The notes beneath the pieces were generated by a model. The model did no database searches. It worked only from the letters and a program-made list of their open reading frames with translations, and was not told the origin of the DNA. A program made the translations under genes and the position numbers. A stretch of 64,000 nt of DNA from Sphingobium sp. TKS (GTDB lineage Bacteria > Pseudomonadota > Alphaproteobacteria > Sphingomonadales > Sphingomonadaceae): the NCBI RefSeq assembly GCF_001563265.1, contig NZ_CP005083.1, positions 251,001 to 315,000 on the forward strand. The letters run 5' to 3'. Shown here piece after piece: positions 1-7,799 of this stretch. Within the stretch, counting starts at the first letter, position 1, and each line of letters begins with the position of its first letter.

Positions 1-328
1 GCGTCGAGGCAGACCCGGTGATGAGGTAGGTCAGGCGACAGGATGAGGTGAACCGGGATCTCGTCCGCCATCGTCCGCGGGAATCAAGGCAGGGTAGCCA
101 AGATGATGGGACCAGCTTCGAGTGCGCATCGTCGAGTGTTGTCGCGCTGATTGATCGGGAGGCGGGCGATGCACGGTTCGGCAGCGGATGTTGAACGCCA
201 TCCTCTGGATGCTCTATGCTCGTGCGAGATCGGGCACTGGGCCTTGTCATTGTGTTCGGTGCTTGCCGATGGCGTCCCCTCCCCCTTCAATCTTTTCAAA
301 GAAAGGGAGAAGCGCCGCAGGCGCCGTT
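1..328. other. Left edge, no convincing gene
   Basis: Only short open frames without ribosome-binding sites or recognisable domains are present on either strand. No repeat of the iteron type described further right was seen here. It may be the end of a neighbouring gene whose body lies outside the window, but nothing in the sequence proves that. Confidence 0.4.
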
Positions 329-414
329 AATTCCTTTAGAAATAAAGATAGAAAGTTAGGCTGTGGATGCGCCGGACGCGACTCATGGATTCATCACGAG
401 TCGGGGAATTCAGC

Positions 415-525
415 GCGTTCCCGTAATACCGTCTGACCGTTCCTGAAATACCCTGTGCGGTGTTCCCATTGGACCGTGATTCGGTTCCCAATGTACCGTG
501 CGCCGTTCCTGAAATACCGTGTGGG
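415..525 (+). repeat. Five tandem iterons
   Basis: Five direct repeats begin with GTTCC at 417, 439, 462, 484 and 505, so the period is 21-23 bp, about two helical turns. The units read GTTCCCGTAATACCGTCTG, GTTCCTGAAATACCCTGTG, GTTCCCATTGGACCGTGAT, GTTCCCAATGTACCGTGCG and GTTCCTGAAATACCGTGTG; the consensus is roughly GTTCCYRAARTACCGTG. Such arrays bind the cognate Rep protein in iteron plasmids, so RepA binding is inferred. Confidence 0.8.
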
Positions 526-556
526 CGGGTCATTGGAGATCGGGGCGGAAAGGGCG

Positions 557-572
557 GTAAAACGCGTTTTAC
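557..572. promoter_or_regulatory. 16-bp palindrome, copy 1 (candidate parS or Rep/Par operator)
   Basis: The sequence GTAAAACGCGTTTTAC is a perfect palindrome. An identical copy lies between repA and parB at 2642-2657, and identity continues two bases beyond the palindrome. This copy closes the iteron array. It could be a parS centromere bound by ParB or an operator bound by RepA; the sequence alone cannot decide. Confidence 0.6.
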
Positions 573-711
573 TCGATGCTACATCCCTGATTTCCCGGAG
601 TTTTGAGCTTCCTGACGACACAGGCGGACACAGTTGATAGCCACTCTTGTAGCCGCGATCATGACACTCGGGCACTTGCTGGCCGGGAAATCGGCAAGGC
701 CTCCCGACTCT

Positions 712-732
712 CCCACGGTATATTAGGAACGA
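712..732 (-). repeat. Scattered iteron, inverted
   Basis: Read on the minus strand this is GTTCCTAATATACCGTGGG, an inverted copy of the tandem iteron. Confidence 0.65.
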
Positions 733-874
733 AGGGCCGATCGAGACAGGCGGCCAGCCTCTGGAGCGGAGTTTCGCTCTGGTTTGAACTTCAATGACTG
801 GCTGCCGGGCGCTTGAAACGGCGGTCGCCGGGCCATCATCTCCGGGCCTGGCGAGGCGTGAATACACGTCGATG

Positions 875-895
875 GCGCGGTACTTTGGGAACGGC
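875..895 (-). repeat. Scattered iteron, inverted
   Basis: On the minus strand it reads GTTCCCAAAGTACCGCGC, matching the iteron consensus at most positions. Confidence 0.6.
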
Positions 896-960
896 CGCCT
901 ATTGGGCTCGGCCGTTTGATCTCGTCTGCCATGGCGGACCGAGGCGGCGGAGTTTTCCTC

Positions 961-982
961 CGCACGGTATTTCAGGAACGCC
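961..982 (-). repeat. Scattered iteron, inverted
   Basis: On the minus strand it reads GTTCCTGAAATACCGTGCG, nearly identical to the fifth tandem iteron. Confidence 0.7.
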
Positions 983-1146
983 TGATCGATTGCCGCGGAG
1001 CCGATCTCGATAAACGATCGCAGCGTTCCCCCCTTCCCTTCCCTCTCGTTCCAGGAAGCGCCGGCACGAGATTGACCCGCCATCTGCTTTATCCGGCTTA
1101 TATCCTGGTTGCTTGGAAACGACGTGCGATGATCGAAAGGGTGTCC

Positions 1147-1167
1147 GCGTTCCTGATGTACCCGGCG
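1147..1167 (+). repeat. Scattered iteron, direct
   Basis: The unit GTTCCTGATGTACCCGGCG has the same orientation as the tandem array and matches its first half best. Confidence 0.5.
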
Positions 1168-1395
1168 CCGGTCAACTGGTGGGATGATCGATGCCCGAGC
1201 CTGGCCCGGAAGGACGTAACGGCTTGGCCAAGGTGGCTGTGACTTCGGCCCGCACAGCGTAATAGGCGAAAATAATGGCGGCAACGCCCGGCCGCTGAGC
1301 CCCGCGTCATGGCTGAGATCTCATATTCTATGGGATAGCGTCCCGGTAGGACGGGGTGCTCGGTGGGGAGGGGCCGCGCAACTGCCGGCCCTTGT

Positions 1396-1416
1396 CCGTC
1401 GGTACTTCAGGAACGC
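1396..1416 (-). repeat. Scattered iteron, inverted
   Basis: On the minus strand it reads GTTCCTGAAGTACCGACGG. A weaker direct half-copy (GTTCCTGAAAGG) follows at about 1450. Confidence 0.6.
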
Positions 1417-1468
1417 AAGAACTATGCGCAACTCGGGTAGCGGAAGGTTGTTCCTGAAAGGCCGCGCT

Positions 1469-1518
1469 GTTCGAAGCGGCGCTGTAGCGCGCTACAGCGC
1501 CGCGCGTTGCTTCGAACA
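1469..1518. terminator. Long perfect hairpin across the repA stop codon
   Basis: Bases 1476-1503 are a perfect 28-bp palindrome (half-site GCGGCGCTGTAGCG). The outer arms TGTTCGAAGC and GCTTCGAACA extend the stem. The TAG stop of repA lies inside the right half of the palindrome. On the repA transcript this would form a very stable hairpin without an obvious U-tract. It may end or stabilise the mRNA, or be a protein-binding palindrome. Confidence 0.55.
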
Positions 1519-2622
1519 GAATGTTGCGAAGATCTGCGTGATGTTCCTGGCGTCGTATGCGATTTCGCGCTGCCTCAGGAATGACCGAAAGTCGTCGGCG
1601 ACCATGCCGTGGTCACGCTGCGGTTCGGGCAGGTTGGCCCGTGCGATGGCGCCAAAGGCGCTATGGGCGATATGTCCATATTCCGGGAAGGCGATCGGCG
1701 GTTCGTCGATCGCCTTGTCTTGTGCGGAAGGAGTAGCCCGGCCAGGCGTGGGTGCAGTCTGGACCAGGGCAGGGGAGGGGGCTCCGGGTTCGCTCGTGAG
1801 GTTGCGCCTGACCATGCGCAGGAACGGTTCGGCCTCTGCGCGCAATTCCAGTTCGAGCGCGTAACCCGGCAGCGCGTTTTCCCGGACGATCTTGGTCATC
1901 TCGAATTTGAAGCGACGATAGTCACCTTCCGCGCCCGATTTTTCGAACAGCGTCGGCATGGAGATCGCGAAGCCGTCCGTTCCGGCGCCGCCGGCGTGCT
2001 TGCGCGCAACCCGGTACAGCCAGCGTTCTCTCCCCCCGGTGAGCGAGAAATAGGCGGGATCGATCGCGAGGACGCCGCCTTCCATCAGCACGCCGTCGTA
2101 AAACCACTTGGCGAGGGTGATGCGCATACCTCGCACGTTGCCCGTGCGGTCCTTGAGCTGACTGTAGCTGTCGATCCAGGAGAAAGTGGTTTCGACAGCG
2201 TCGCCCGAGCGGATATTGGTCTTCACCGTGGTTGACTGCAGACGGTCAAGCGCATTGCCCAGCAAGTCATAGGCTCGGCCGCCGACCTCGCGTTTGAGTG
2301 TCCTGAGCATGTCGTAGGGCACGACGTTCAAGGTTTGCGGAATGTCGTTCGCACCGCGGCGCTTATGTTCGATGAGCACCGAGGCGCAGTAGATCAGGAT
2401 GTCGAGATCGTAGATCGTGGCGAGGCCATATTCCGAGTTGGCCGAAACATGGACGGTAACTTTTCGGTCCGGACTGACATAGTCGATCGGCTTCAGGCGC
2501 TTGCGCTTGGACAGGGAAAAGAATGGGCGTTCCATCGTTTCGCGCTGGTCGCGAAGCGGCAGTGCCGTCAGTTGCGGCAGAAAGAGGTCTACTTGACCGT
2601 CTTCGCGGTAGTCCTGTGGCAT
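1492..2622 (-). CDS. repA: Plasmid replication initiator RepA (RPA family)
   Basis: This 376-residue protein matches the 'replication initiator protein A' family typical of sphingomonad and other alphaproteobacterial plasmids, as I recall it. It begins with a short acidic leader, then the FFSLSKRKRLKPIDY segment near residue 32, and a conserved body to about residue 270. The rest is a Pro/Ala-rich linker and a helical tail. It should bind the iterons and open the origin. The start is supported by AGGA seven bases upstream of ATG; another ATG five bases further upstream is in a different frame. It reads away from parB with an 80-bp gap holding its promoter. The stop codon sits in a large palindrome. 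The identification rests on overall resemblance and iteron context, not on a unique catalytic motif. Confidence 0.85.
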   Translation of the reverse strand: MPQDYREDGQVDLFLPQLTALPLRDQRETMERPFFSLSKRKRLKPIDYVSPDRKVTVHVSANSEYGLATIYDLDILIYCASVLIEHKRRGANDIPQTLNVVPYDMLRTLKREVGGRAYDLLGNALDRLQSTTVKTNIRSGDAVETTFSWIDSYSQLKDRTGNVRGMRITLAKWFYDGVLMEGGVLAIDPAYFSLTGGRERWLYRVARKHAGGAGTDGFAISMPTLFEKSGAEGDYRRFKFEMTKIVRENALPGYALELELRAEAEPFLRMVRRNLTSEPGAPSPALVQTAPTPGRATPSAQDKAIDEPPIAFPEYGHIAHSAFGAIARANLPEPQRDHGMVADDFRSFLRQREIAYDARNITQIFATFCSKQRAAL

Positions 2623-2641
2623 CTCATGTCCTGCAACACGC

Positions 2642-2666
2642 GTAAAACGCGTTTTACTCCATCATA
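2642..2666 (-). promoter_or_regulatory. repA promoter region with 16-bp palindrome copy 2
   Basis: Reading towards repA, a TATGAT -10-like hexamer (2661-2666) is followed a few bases downstream by the palindrome GTAAAACGCGTTTTAC (2642-2657). A bound protein there would overlap the transcription start and block repA. The -35 region is AT-rich but poorly matched. Autoregulation by RepA or repression by ParB is inferred from this position. Confidence 0.5.
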
Positions 2667-2702
2667 ACGATTTGAAAATAAAAGATTTATTGTGGATTCT
2701 CA

Positions 2703-3773
2703 TTATCGCGCAAATCTCGCGCTCTCGATGACCGGACGCAGTGCGTCCAGAATCTCATCGACCGATGCGCGGCCTTTTGGATTGATGTTGATCGTGATGC
2801 CCTTCGCCTTGGTATCGGCGAGAACTTGTCCGATCTCCTTGCCCGAAGCTGCCGTCAGAGCCGGCTTCGCCTTTGGCGAAGGCGCAGGCCTGGAAGGTGT
2901 CACGGCCGCGGCCAGGCGTTCGCAGACTTTGCTGCCCTCGATCTTTTCCGCGCCGGCGGCCAGCAGCTCTTTCTGCTCGGCGGCGATTATGGCCGCCTCA
3001 CCGAGAATGGCGTCGCGATAGCGCTCATCCTTGATGAGCGGCGACAGGCGCATGCCGTGACGGACCTTCAGGTCGCCTGGTTCCGCAAATGCGCTCACCA
3101 CCTCGTCGGGGAGTTCGGCGAGTTGCAGCAGATTGTGAAGATTCTGCTTGGGGATCGCCAGGCGCTCGGCCATCTGCGCCCTGACGCCCTTATAATAGGC
3201 TTCCACCGCGTGCCGATAATTTCGGGCCCGCTCGAGATCGGTGACGTCCTCGCGCTCCCGGTTTTCCAGGTCCGCGAGACGGAAGGCGCCTTCGTCATCG
3301 AGCGTTTCGATCCGGGCTACGAGTTCGATCTCGCTATGGTTGTTCGCATGGAGCCAGGAGATCGAAAAATGACGACGTGTGCCGACGATCAGCTCATAGG
3401 GCTGTTCGGCATTGGGGGTTCGCCTGACGACCACCGGTTCGCGATTGGTTCCTTCCTCCCTGATCGATTCAATCAGGGAGGCGCAGCGGTCATAGCTAAG
3501 CGCCGCATAGTCGCGCGCATTGCCTGGCCAGATCGAGCATTCCGACGGCTTCAGGCGAATGGTGAGGCGCTTGACGGTGCGCGCGATCTCATCGAACGCA
3601 ACCCCGCGCCGTTCGAGGAAGGACGGTGTCGCCGGTTCTTCGGCGGGCTTTTCTCGATCCGCGTGATCCCCGGCGACGGGACCATCGGCCGCGCGTGTCG
3701 GGGGCGGTGTCGTGCCGATGCTTTCGATGGCGTTCGCCAAGAGACTCCGCCGTCTGCCCCCCGCGCTGCTCAT
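2703..3773 (-). CDS. parB: Plasmid partition protein ParB
   Basis: This centromere-binding protein has about 356 residues. A basic, Ser/Arg-rich N-terminus (SSAGGRRRSLLANAI) precedes the ParB N-domain, where I read VGTRRH in place of the usual GERR box. A helix-turn-helix-like segment (MAERLAIPKQNLHNLLQLA) follows near residue 205. The C-terminal part is Ala/Lys-rich and ends in a likely dimerisation region. I chose the ATG that overlaps the parA stop as ATGA, which implies translational coupling, rather than a start 17 codons upstream inside parA. ParA and parB together should position plasmid copies before division. Its DNA site is unknown; the duplicated 16-bp palindrome is a candidate. 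Confidence 0.87.
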   Translation of the reverse strand: MSSAGGRRRSLLANAIESIGTTPPPTRAADGPVAGDHADREKPAEEPATPSFLERRGVAFDEIARTVKRLTIRLKPSECSIWPGNARDYAALSYDRCASLIESIREEGTNREPVVVRRTPNAEQPYELIVGTRRHFSISWLHANNHSEIELVARIETLDDEGAFRLADLENREREDVTDLERARNYRHAVEAYYKGVRAQMAERLAIPKQNLHNLLQLAELPDEVVSAFAEPGDLKVRHGMRLSPLIKDERYRDAILGEAAIIAAEQKELLAAGAEKIEGSKVCERLAAAVTPSRPAPSPKAKPALTAASGKEIGQVLADTKAKGITININPKGRASVDEILDALRPVIESARFAR

Positions 3774-4966
3774 GCGGCCTCCGTCAACCGATCGGTGCCA
3801 AGCTGCGCCATCCGCGATGGCCACTGCTTGCAGATGTCTTTCTCTACCTCGCGGAAGACCATGTTGAGATTGTCGCGGCAGCGAACATAGGTCTGATGCG
3901 AGCCGTAGGGTTTGTTGATCTCGTAAATCGAAGACATCGAAAGTCCCGCATTCTTGATCTCTTCCGAGAGCAGAATCGGTGTCGAGAGCATTTGTCCGGC
4001 GTAGGTCTTCTCCATGACCTGGAGCATCTGCGCCTCGTTCGTGCGACTGGGCTGGAACATCGTGCAGACGACCCGAATGAAGCCATAGTCGATCGACGTG
4101 TCGAACTTGGAGACGAGATCCATCGCCTCGCGGCAGGTCTGCATGAAATGAATGGTCGACAGATAGTCGAGCTGCCGGGCAGGGACGGGGATCAACAGGC
4201 CATCGGCCGCAGTCAGCGTGTTCACGCCGAGAAACCCCATGGCCGGGGGAGGGTCGAGAATGACGACGTCATAGTCGTGACGAACTTCCTCCAGTCCGAT
4301 CCGCAGCATGCGGAACGCGCCCGCGATCGCTGTCGGTCCTTCCTCGATCGTCGCGGTCAGTTCCCATTCGGTGTCCTGCAGGCCGAGGTTCGCCGGGCAG
4401 ATGTCGATATTGGGCCAGGCTGTCTTCTGGATCGTCTTGCGCAGCGAATCCGCTTCGTCGATGCGCGGCGACAGGAAATTCGACAGCGTATGGGTCTCGT
4501 CGACCAAGGCCTCGAGATTGACGTCGAACATCACGCTCATCGAAGCCTGGGGATCGCAGTCCACGACAAGAACCCGGTAACCCCGCAGGGCAAGATAATC
4601 GGCAAGGTGCTTGCCCGTGGTCGATTTGCTGACACCGCCCTTGAAATTCTGCACGGCCACGACGACCGCTCGCTCGGACGGCAATTTGCCCATCTTGATA
4701 CCGAGCGCTTCGCGAATCGCGATCAAATCCTCGACCGTGTAATATCTGCGCCCGTTGGCGGACGTCTTCGGCGCAGGAAGGCGTCCACGCGCTTCCGCCT
4801 TGGACAGGGCTTCGGGCGTCCTCCCCAGAAACTCCGCGGCGACCGAGGCCCCCATTGAAATATTGAGGGTTTTCCTGTCGGATGGATCTATCGCCGCTTG
4901 CCGCAGAACGGTTTTTGCATTCTCGCACGAGGTGATCATCGCATCGAGAATCTGACCCGACAGCAT
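3770..4966 (-). CDS. parA: Plasmid partition ATPase ParA
   Basis: The protein has 398 residues. An N-terminal MerR-like DNA-binding segment (AAEFLGRTPEALSKAEARG, then YYTVEDLIAIREAL) is followed by a deviant Walker A motif NFKGGVSKST near residue 105, a Walker A' (VDCDPQAS) and a Walker B (VVILDPPPA). This layout is that of the larger, type Ia-like ParA proteins, which also repress their own operon. An in-frame TTG lies seven codons upstream, but the ATG used here has AAGGGGGA about ten bases upstream. The gene is first in a parA-parB unit, and its 3' end overlaps parB by ATGA. Confidence 0.92.
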   Translation of the reverse strand: MLSGQILDAMITSCENAKTVLRQAAIDPSDRKTLNISMGASVAAEFLGRTPEALSKAEARGRLPAPKTSANGRRYYTVEDLIAIREALGIKMGKLPSERAVVVAVQNFKGGVSKSTTGKHLADYLALRGYRVLVVDCDPQASMSVMFDVNLEALVDETHTLSNFLSPRIDEADSLRKTIQKTAWPNIDICPANLGLQDTEWELTATIEEGPTAIAGAFRMLRIGLEEVRHDYDVVILDPPPAMGFLGVNTLTAADGLLIPVPARQLDYLSTIHFMQTCREAMDLVSKFDTSIDYGFIRVVCTMFQPSRTNEAQMLQVMEKTYAGQMLSTPILLSEEIKNAGLSMSSIYEINKPYGSHQTYVRCRDNLNMVFREVEKDICKQWPSRMAQLGTDRLTEAA

Positions 4967-5527
4967 GGGCGTTGTCCCCCTTCTCAACCCAAATTGGCCT
5001 TGGTTCGTGAAAAAGGTCGAAAAAAGACCCCTTATCCCGGACAGCTATGCCAAAAGGATGGTGGTTAGTCAAATTGGTAGCAGCTGGCGCCATCATGCAA
5101 GGACAACGCTGCTCTCAGATGGAGAGTCCGGGATCATTCCGGGCGAACGGACAAGCTCCGGTTTCCATGCGAATCAAGTGATCGCCAGAATTGGCGGCAA
5201 GCATAGATCGGTCTTGTCGCCGCTTCGAGAATGGAACTCAAATTCCTTCCCGGCGGCATCCGAGTTGGCGGTGGTCCACGAATCGGACAGGGCCAGAACT
5301 GCCGCTGACGATGTTCTCCTGGCGCTCGAATAGGCGGCGACAAGGCCCACCGCCATCGAGGCATTCATTCCGCTCGCAGGAAATCCCATCCGCAAACCGG
5401 CCGTGCACCCCGGTGGCTATTCGCGCTTCCTCGATCCGCGCACGCAGCCCGGAGCACAGATAGACCGCGATCTGATGGCCGGGAGAAAGAGGGAGAGGGG
5501 CAGGGGCATGCAAGCAGGAGGAATGCC
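4967..5527. other. Intergenic region upstream of parA and the primase gene
   Basis: The two flanking genes diverge, so both promoters should lie here. Near parA there is a small inverted repeat (GGTC, six A-rich bases, GACC) at about 5017-5031 that could be part of the ParA operator. Minus-strand open frames at 5174-5395 and 5238-5513 show coding-like third-position GC but overlap each other in different frames and have no recognisable family. They may be pieces of one frameshifted gene. Confidence 0.35.
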
Positions 5528-6376
5528 ATGCCGCTTACAGCCCGACGACCATCCCAGGAACTCATCGATCTCGTAGGTGCTCTCGGTGGCACCTGGCATG
5601 GCCGCACCGCCATGTGCCTGTGCCCGGCGCATGCTGATAGCACACCAAGCCTCTCGATCCGTCAGGGCGATCGCGGTATTCTTGTCACTTGCTTTGCCGG
5701 TTGTGATCGCGAAGATGTCCTGCGCGAATTGCGCCGGATACCGATCCGGCAACACTACTCCTACCGGGACATGCCCGCGCGCGCTTCGGGCAATGCCGCA
5801 CGGCTCTGGGAGAAGGGGCTTCCGATCCCGGGCACTCTCGCTGAGCGTTACCTGACGCTGCGGCATCTCGAGCCGCCTACCGATGATCTCCGATTTCATC
5901 CACGCTGTCCTTATCGTCCCAAGCCCTGGACCACGTTCCATCCCGCCTTGCTCGTGGCCGTGCGCGAAGGGCGGCGACTGACTGCCATCCAGCGCATCTT
6001 CCTCGACCGGGAAACCGGCAAGTACCGCATGAAGCTCATGCTGGGGCGGCCAGGGCAGGGGGCATGGCAAGGGGGAGGGCGGGCGGCTTCTTGCCTGGCG
6101 CTTGCCGAGGGCTTCGAAACCGCGCGGGCCTTCACCCTCATTCAAGGAGCTCCCTGCTGGGCGAGCTTGGGTGCACGGCGTCTCGATCAGATCCTGCTGC
6201 CGCAAGGTCTGACATCCTTGATCCTCGCCGTCGACAATGACGCCGAAGGTGAACTGGCGGCGGCACGCGCGGCGTTGCGATATGCTCGGCCCGGTCTTGA
6301 GATAACGTGGATGGCGCCGCGCGGCGTCAAAGACTGGGCGGAGGTATTGGAGGCGTCTATGGGATCATTGCGATGA
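5528..6376 (+). CDS. CHC2/Toprim plasmid primase-like protein
   Basis: The N-terminus has a zinc-finger pattern of the CHC2 type: CLCPAHAD near residue 30, then TPSLSI, then CFAGCD near residue 55. The C-terminal half has Toprim signatures: LAEGFETA near residue 193, with the catalytic Glu, and AVDNDAEGE near residue 236, with the acidic pair. At 282 residues it is shorter than DnaG and matches small plasmid and phage primase/Toprim proteins. It probably primes DNA during plasmid replication or after conjugative entry. AGGAGGA lies just upstream of the ATG. Its stop overlaps the next gene as ATGA, so the two are probably co-translated. Confidence 0.8.
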   Translation: MPLTARRPSQELIDLVGALGGTWHGRTAMCLCPAHADSTPSLSIRQGDRGILVTCFAGCDREDVLRELRRIPIRQHYSYRDMPARASGNAARLWEKGLPIPGTLAERYLTLRHLEPPTDDLRFHPRCPYRPKPWTTFHPALLVAVREGRRLTAIQRIFLDRETGKYRMKLMLGRPGQGAWQGGGRAASCLALAEGFETARAFTLIQGAPCWASLGARRLDQILLPQGLTSLILAVDNDAEGELAAARAALRYARPGLEITWMAPRGVKDWAEVLEASMGSLR

Positions 6377-6816
6377 ACGAGGCCCGCAGGACGCATATCC
6401 GCTCGATCGCCCTGGACCGCGACGTGCGGTTCCTGCTGCATTTCACCCAAGCTGCGAATCTCACTGGGGTCGTGAAGCATGGCTTATGGCCGCGCCGCGA
6501 TCTGGCAGCAGCCGATCATTTGGCATACGCCAGTGATTACGGCCGATTGGACGGAAACAAAGACGCCGTCTCTGTTTCGATTTTGTGCGTGAGCGAGCCG
6601 AGGTTCGCTGGCGGCGAAGAGGAGAGGCGAGACCTCGCACCCCATTTTCCCACCGACCGTGAAGCCGAAGTGCAAGTTTTTCAGCGGATCGAAGCCGACC
6701 ACATTCCTGGTGCCATCGTCGGTCAACCGGGACTGGCGGAACCCGTGAGAGCTACTCTGAAATGGCTGTCCGGCCGACTGCGGCAGGTTGAATTTCAGGA
6801 TTTCGGTCTGGTCTGA
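6373..6816 (+). CDS. Short DarT-like ADP-ribosyltransferase, probably internally deleted
   Basis: The N-terminus reads LLHFTQAANLTGVVKHGLWPR and continues to DYGRLDGNKDAVSVSI, matching the start of DarT-like (DUF4433) ssDNA ADP-ribosyltransferases as I recall them. The C-terminal part AEVQVFQRIEADHIPGAIV matches the segment holding the catalytic Glu. The stretch that normally lies between these blocks, some 50-70 residues, is missing, and the two parts are directly fused (147 residues in total). The gene starts inside the primase stop codon (ATGA). No DarG-like macrodomain antitoxin is seen next to it, which fits an inactive or tamed enzyme. The alternative is a naturally short member of the family. 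Confidence 0.55.
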   Translation: MNEARRTHIRSIALDRDVRFLLHFTQAANLTGVVKHGLWPRRDLAAADHLAYASDYGRLDGNKDAVSVSILCVSEPRFAGGEEERRDLAPHFPTDREAEVQVFQRIEADHIPGAIVGQPGLAEPVRATLKWLSGRLRQVEFQDFGLV

Positions 6817-6855
6817 GGATAGAAGCGACTGCGGCGGTGGTCGATCGCATCCTCG

Positions 6856-7149
6856 CTACTGCTCCGATTCGAAGTTGCGGTTTTCGCGGCAATGCCAGAG
6901 GCGCAGTATGAAGATCGTTCCGGCCGCGATCTCGTAGCGCATCTCGTAGTTGCCGACGATGATCCGGCGGACCTCGCGCGGCTCATAGGCTTCCAGCTTC
7001 TCGCCGATCCTCGGATAATCGATCAGCCGATCCGGTGCGTGGGCGAGTTGCTGGACCACGCGCGCCGCCGCTTCGGGGGCGACCGGACCCAGATGCTCGT
7101 GCAGTCGCACAAGGTCCGACGACGCCTTGCTGGTCCACTGGATCTTCAT
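6856..7149 (-). CDS. parE: ParE-type toxin of the RelE/ParE superfamily
   Basis: A 97-residue toxin beginning MKIQWTSKASSDLVRLHEHL, with the LIDYPRIGEKLEAY and REVRRIIVGNYEMRYEI segments and a C-terminal FILRLWHCRENR, all typical of ParE proteins. Family members poison DNA gyrase when the antitoxin is lost. The chosen ATG overlaps the antitoxin stop as ATGA; an in-frame start 16 codons upstream lies inside the antitoxin gene and is less likely. The pair should stabilise the plasmid. It converges with the DarT-like gene, about 40 bp away. Confidence 0.87.
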   Translation of the reverse strand: MKIQWTSKASSDLVRLHEHLGPVAPEAAARVVQQLAHAPDRLIDYPRIGEKLEAYEPREVRRIIVGNYEMRYEIAAGTIFILRLWHCRENRNFESEQ

Positions 7150-7415
7150 TTGACCGGCGAGGGTAGCGGCTTGTCCGTCCCAAGGCTGTCGGCCCATGCC
7201 GTGATCGCCTGGTGGTCGATCACCCGTCCGGCATCGACATCCTCCAGGGCTTCGAGCGTCATCCGGTGACGCTCCTCCTCCTGATCGACCCAGGCGGCGA
7301 GCGCTTGCTTCACCACCCAGCCGCGCGAGCGTTCGAGTCGCGAGGCCATTGCTTCAACCTTTTCCGCGAGCCCCAGAGGGACATGCGCGGTCAATACCTT
7401 CGTCTCGGTCGCCAT
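7146..7415 (-). CDS. parD: ParD/CopG-type antitoxin
   Basis: An 89-residue ribbon-helix-helix protein: MATETKVLTAHVPLGLAEKV is the strand and first helix, and SRGWVVKQALAAWVDQEE the second helix. The acidic C-terminus would wrap the ParE toxin. An in-frame GTG lies three codons upstream, but this ATG has AGGTGA at the right distance. The antitoxin precedes the toxin and overlaps it by four bases, the standard order for ParD/ParE. As in other such pairs, the complex probably represses the promoter just upstream. Confidence 0.85.
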   Translation of the reverse strand: MATETKVLTAHVPLGLAEKVEAMASRLERSRGWVVKQALAAWVDQEEERHRMTLEALEDVDAGRVIDHQAITAWADSLGTDKPLPSPVK

Positions 7416-7443
7416 GTTTATCACCTGTTATCAGTCCGATTAA

Positions 7444-7472
7444 AATATAATCATACTGACGAGAAAACGCAA
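7444..7472 (-). promoter_or_regulatory. Promoter of the parD-parE unit
   Basis: On the minus strand TTGCGT (7467-7472) and TATATT (7444-7449) are separated by exactly 17 bases, close to the sigma-70 consensus. The leader to the parD ATG is about 25 bases and holds GATAACAGGTGATAA, whose repeated GATAA/TGATAA words may be the operator. Confidence 0.65.
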
Positions 7473-7526
7473 GTTGGGGAGCCGTGGAGTCGAGAACCGG
7501 GCGAAGGCGCTGGAGGCCGCGCTCCG

Positions 7527-7799
7527 CTATTTGCCGTCCTTCAAGGCGTCCTTGACCCGCTGCCGCATTTCCGCAGCCTCCGCCACGTCATGCGGCCTTA
7601 GATCGAAGCCGTCGGGCAATTGCCAGCGGCACCGATATTCGCTGGCGCGCATCGAATGGGACGAGGACAGGTGCCGCTGCAGGTTGCGTACACAAAGCGC
7701 CGAAAGAGTGTCGGAGCAGCGCGTTCCGGATTCGAACAGCCAGTCCAGGGCGGCTTGATCTGAAGGTCGCTCGGCTGTCTCAGGCCAGGGAGCATTCCG
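7527..7799 (-). other. Coding-like remnant downstream of yhaN, start unresolved
   Basis: Just after the yhaN stop, another frame encodes a plausible globular sequence (QAALDWLFESGTRCSDTLSA, later RHLSSSHSMRASEYRCRW and RPHDVAEAAEMRQRVKDAL) with GC-rich third positions and a clean stop. No ATG, GTG or TTG occurs in this frame between the yhaN stop and an ATG about 145 bases inside yhaN. It is therefore a truncated gene, a product of frameshifting from yhaN, or a small gene using an internal ATG (41 residues). I do not recognise the family. Confidence 0.35.

Larger units (their letters stand above)
329..575. other. Candidate plasmid replication origin (oriV)
   Basis: Three elements expected of an iteron-controlled origin lie together. 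An AT-rich stretch (about 329-360, rich in TTTAGAAATAAAGATAG) stands out from GC-rich surroundings. A DnaA-box-like TGTGGATGC follows at 362-370 (7 of 9 matches to TGTGGATAA). Five tandem iterons follow, and a 16-bp palindrome closes the region. The repA gene lies 0.9 kb away and reads towards this region. Function as an origin is inferred from this arrangement and from knowledge of iteron plasmids. Confidence 0.6.
576..1468. other. Gene-free stretch with scattered iterons
   Basis: No open frame with a credible start or a recognisable domain is visible on either strand. The stretch holds scattered copies of the iteron, in both orientations, listed individually. It probably belongs to the replication control region. 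Confidence 0.45.

Noticed and set aside
415..525. CRISPR array
   Set aside because: The repeats follow each other with no unique spacers of CRISPR size and no cas genes occur; iterons explain them.
5174..5513. Two overlapping minus-strand frames upstream of the primase
   Set aside because: Third-position GC is coding-like, but frames conflict, no family is recognised and no start is well supported. Mentioned only within the intergenic entry.
7598..7795. 65-codon frame starting at an ATG near the yhaN stop
   Set aside because: It has a start, but its composition (Pro/Arg/Cys) is less protein-like than the other frame in the same place.
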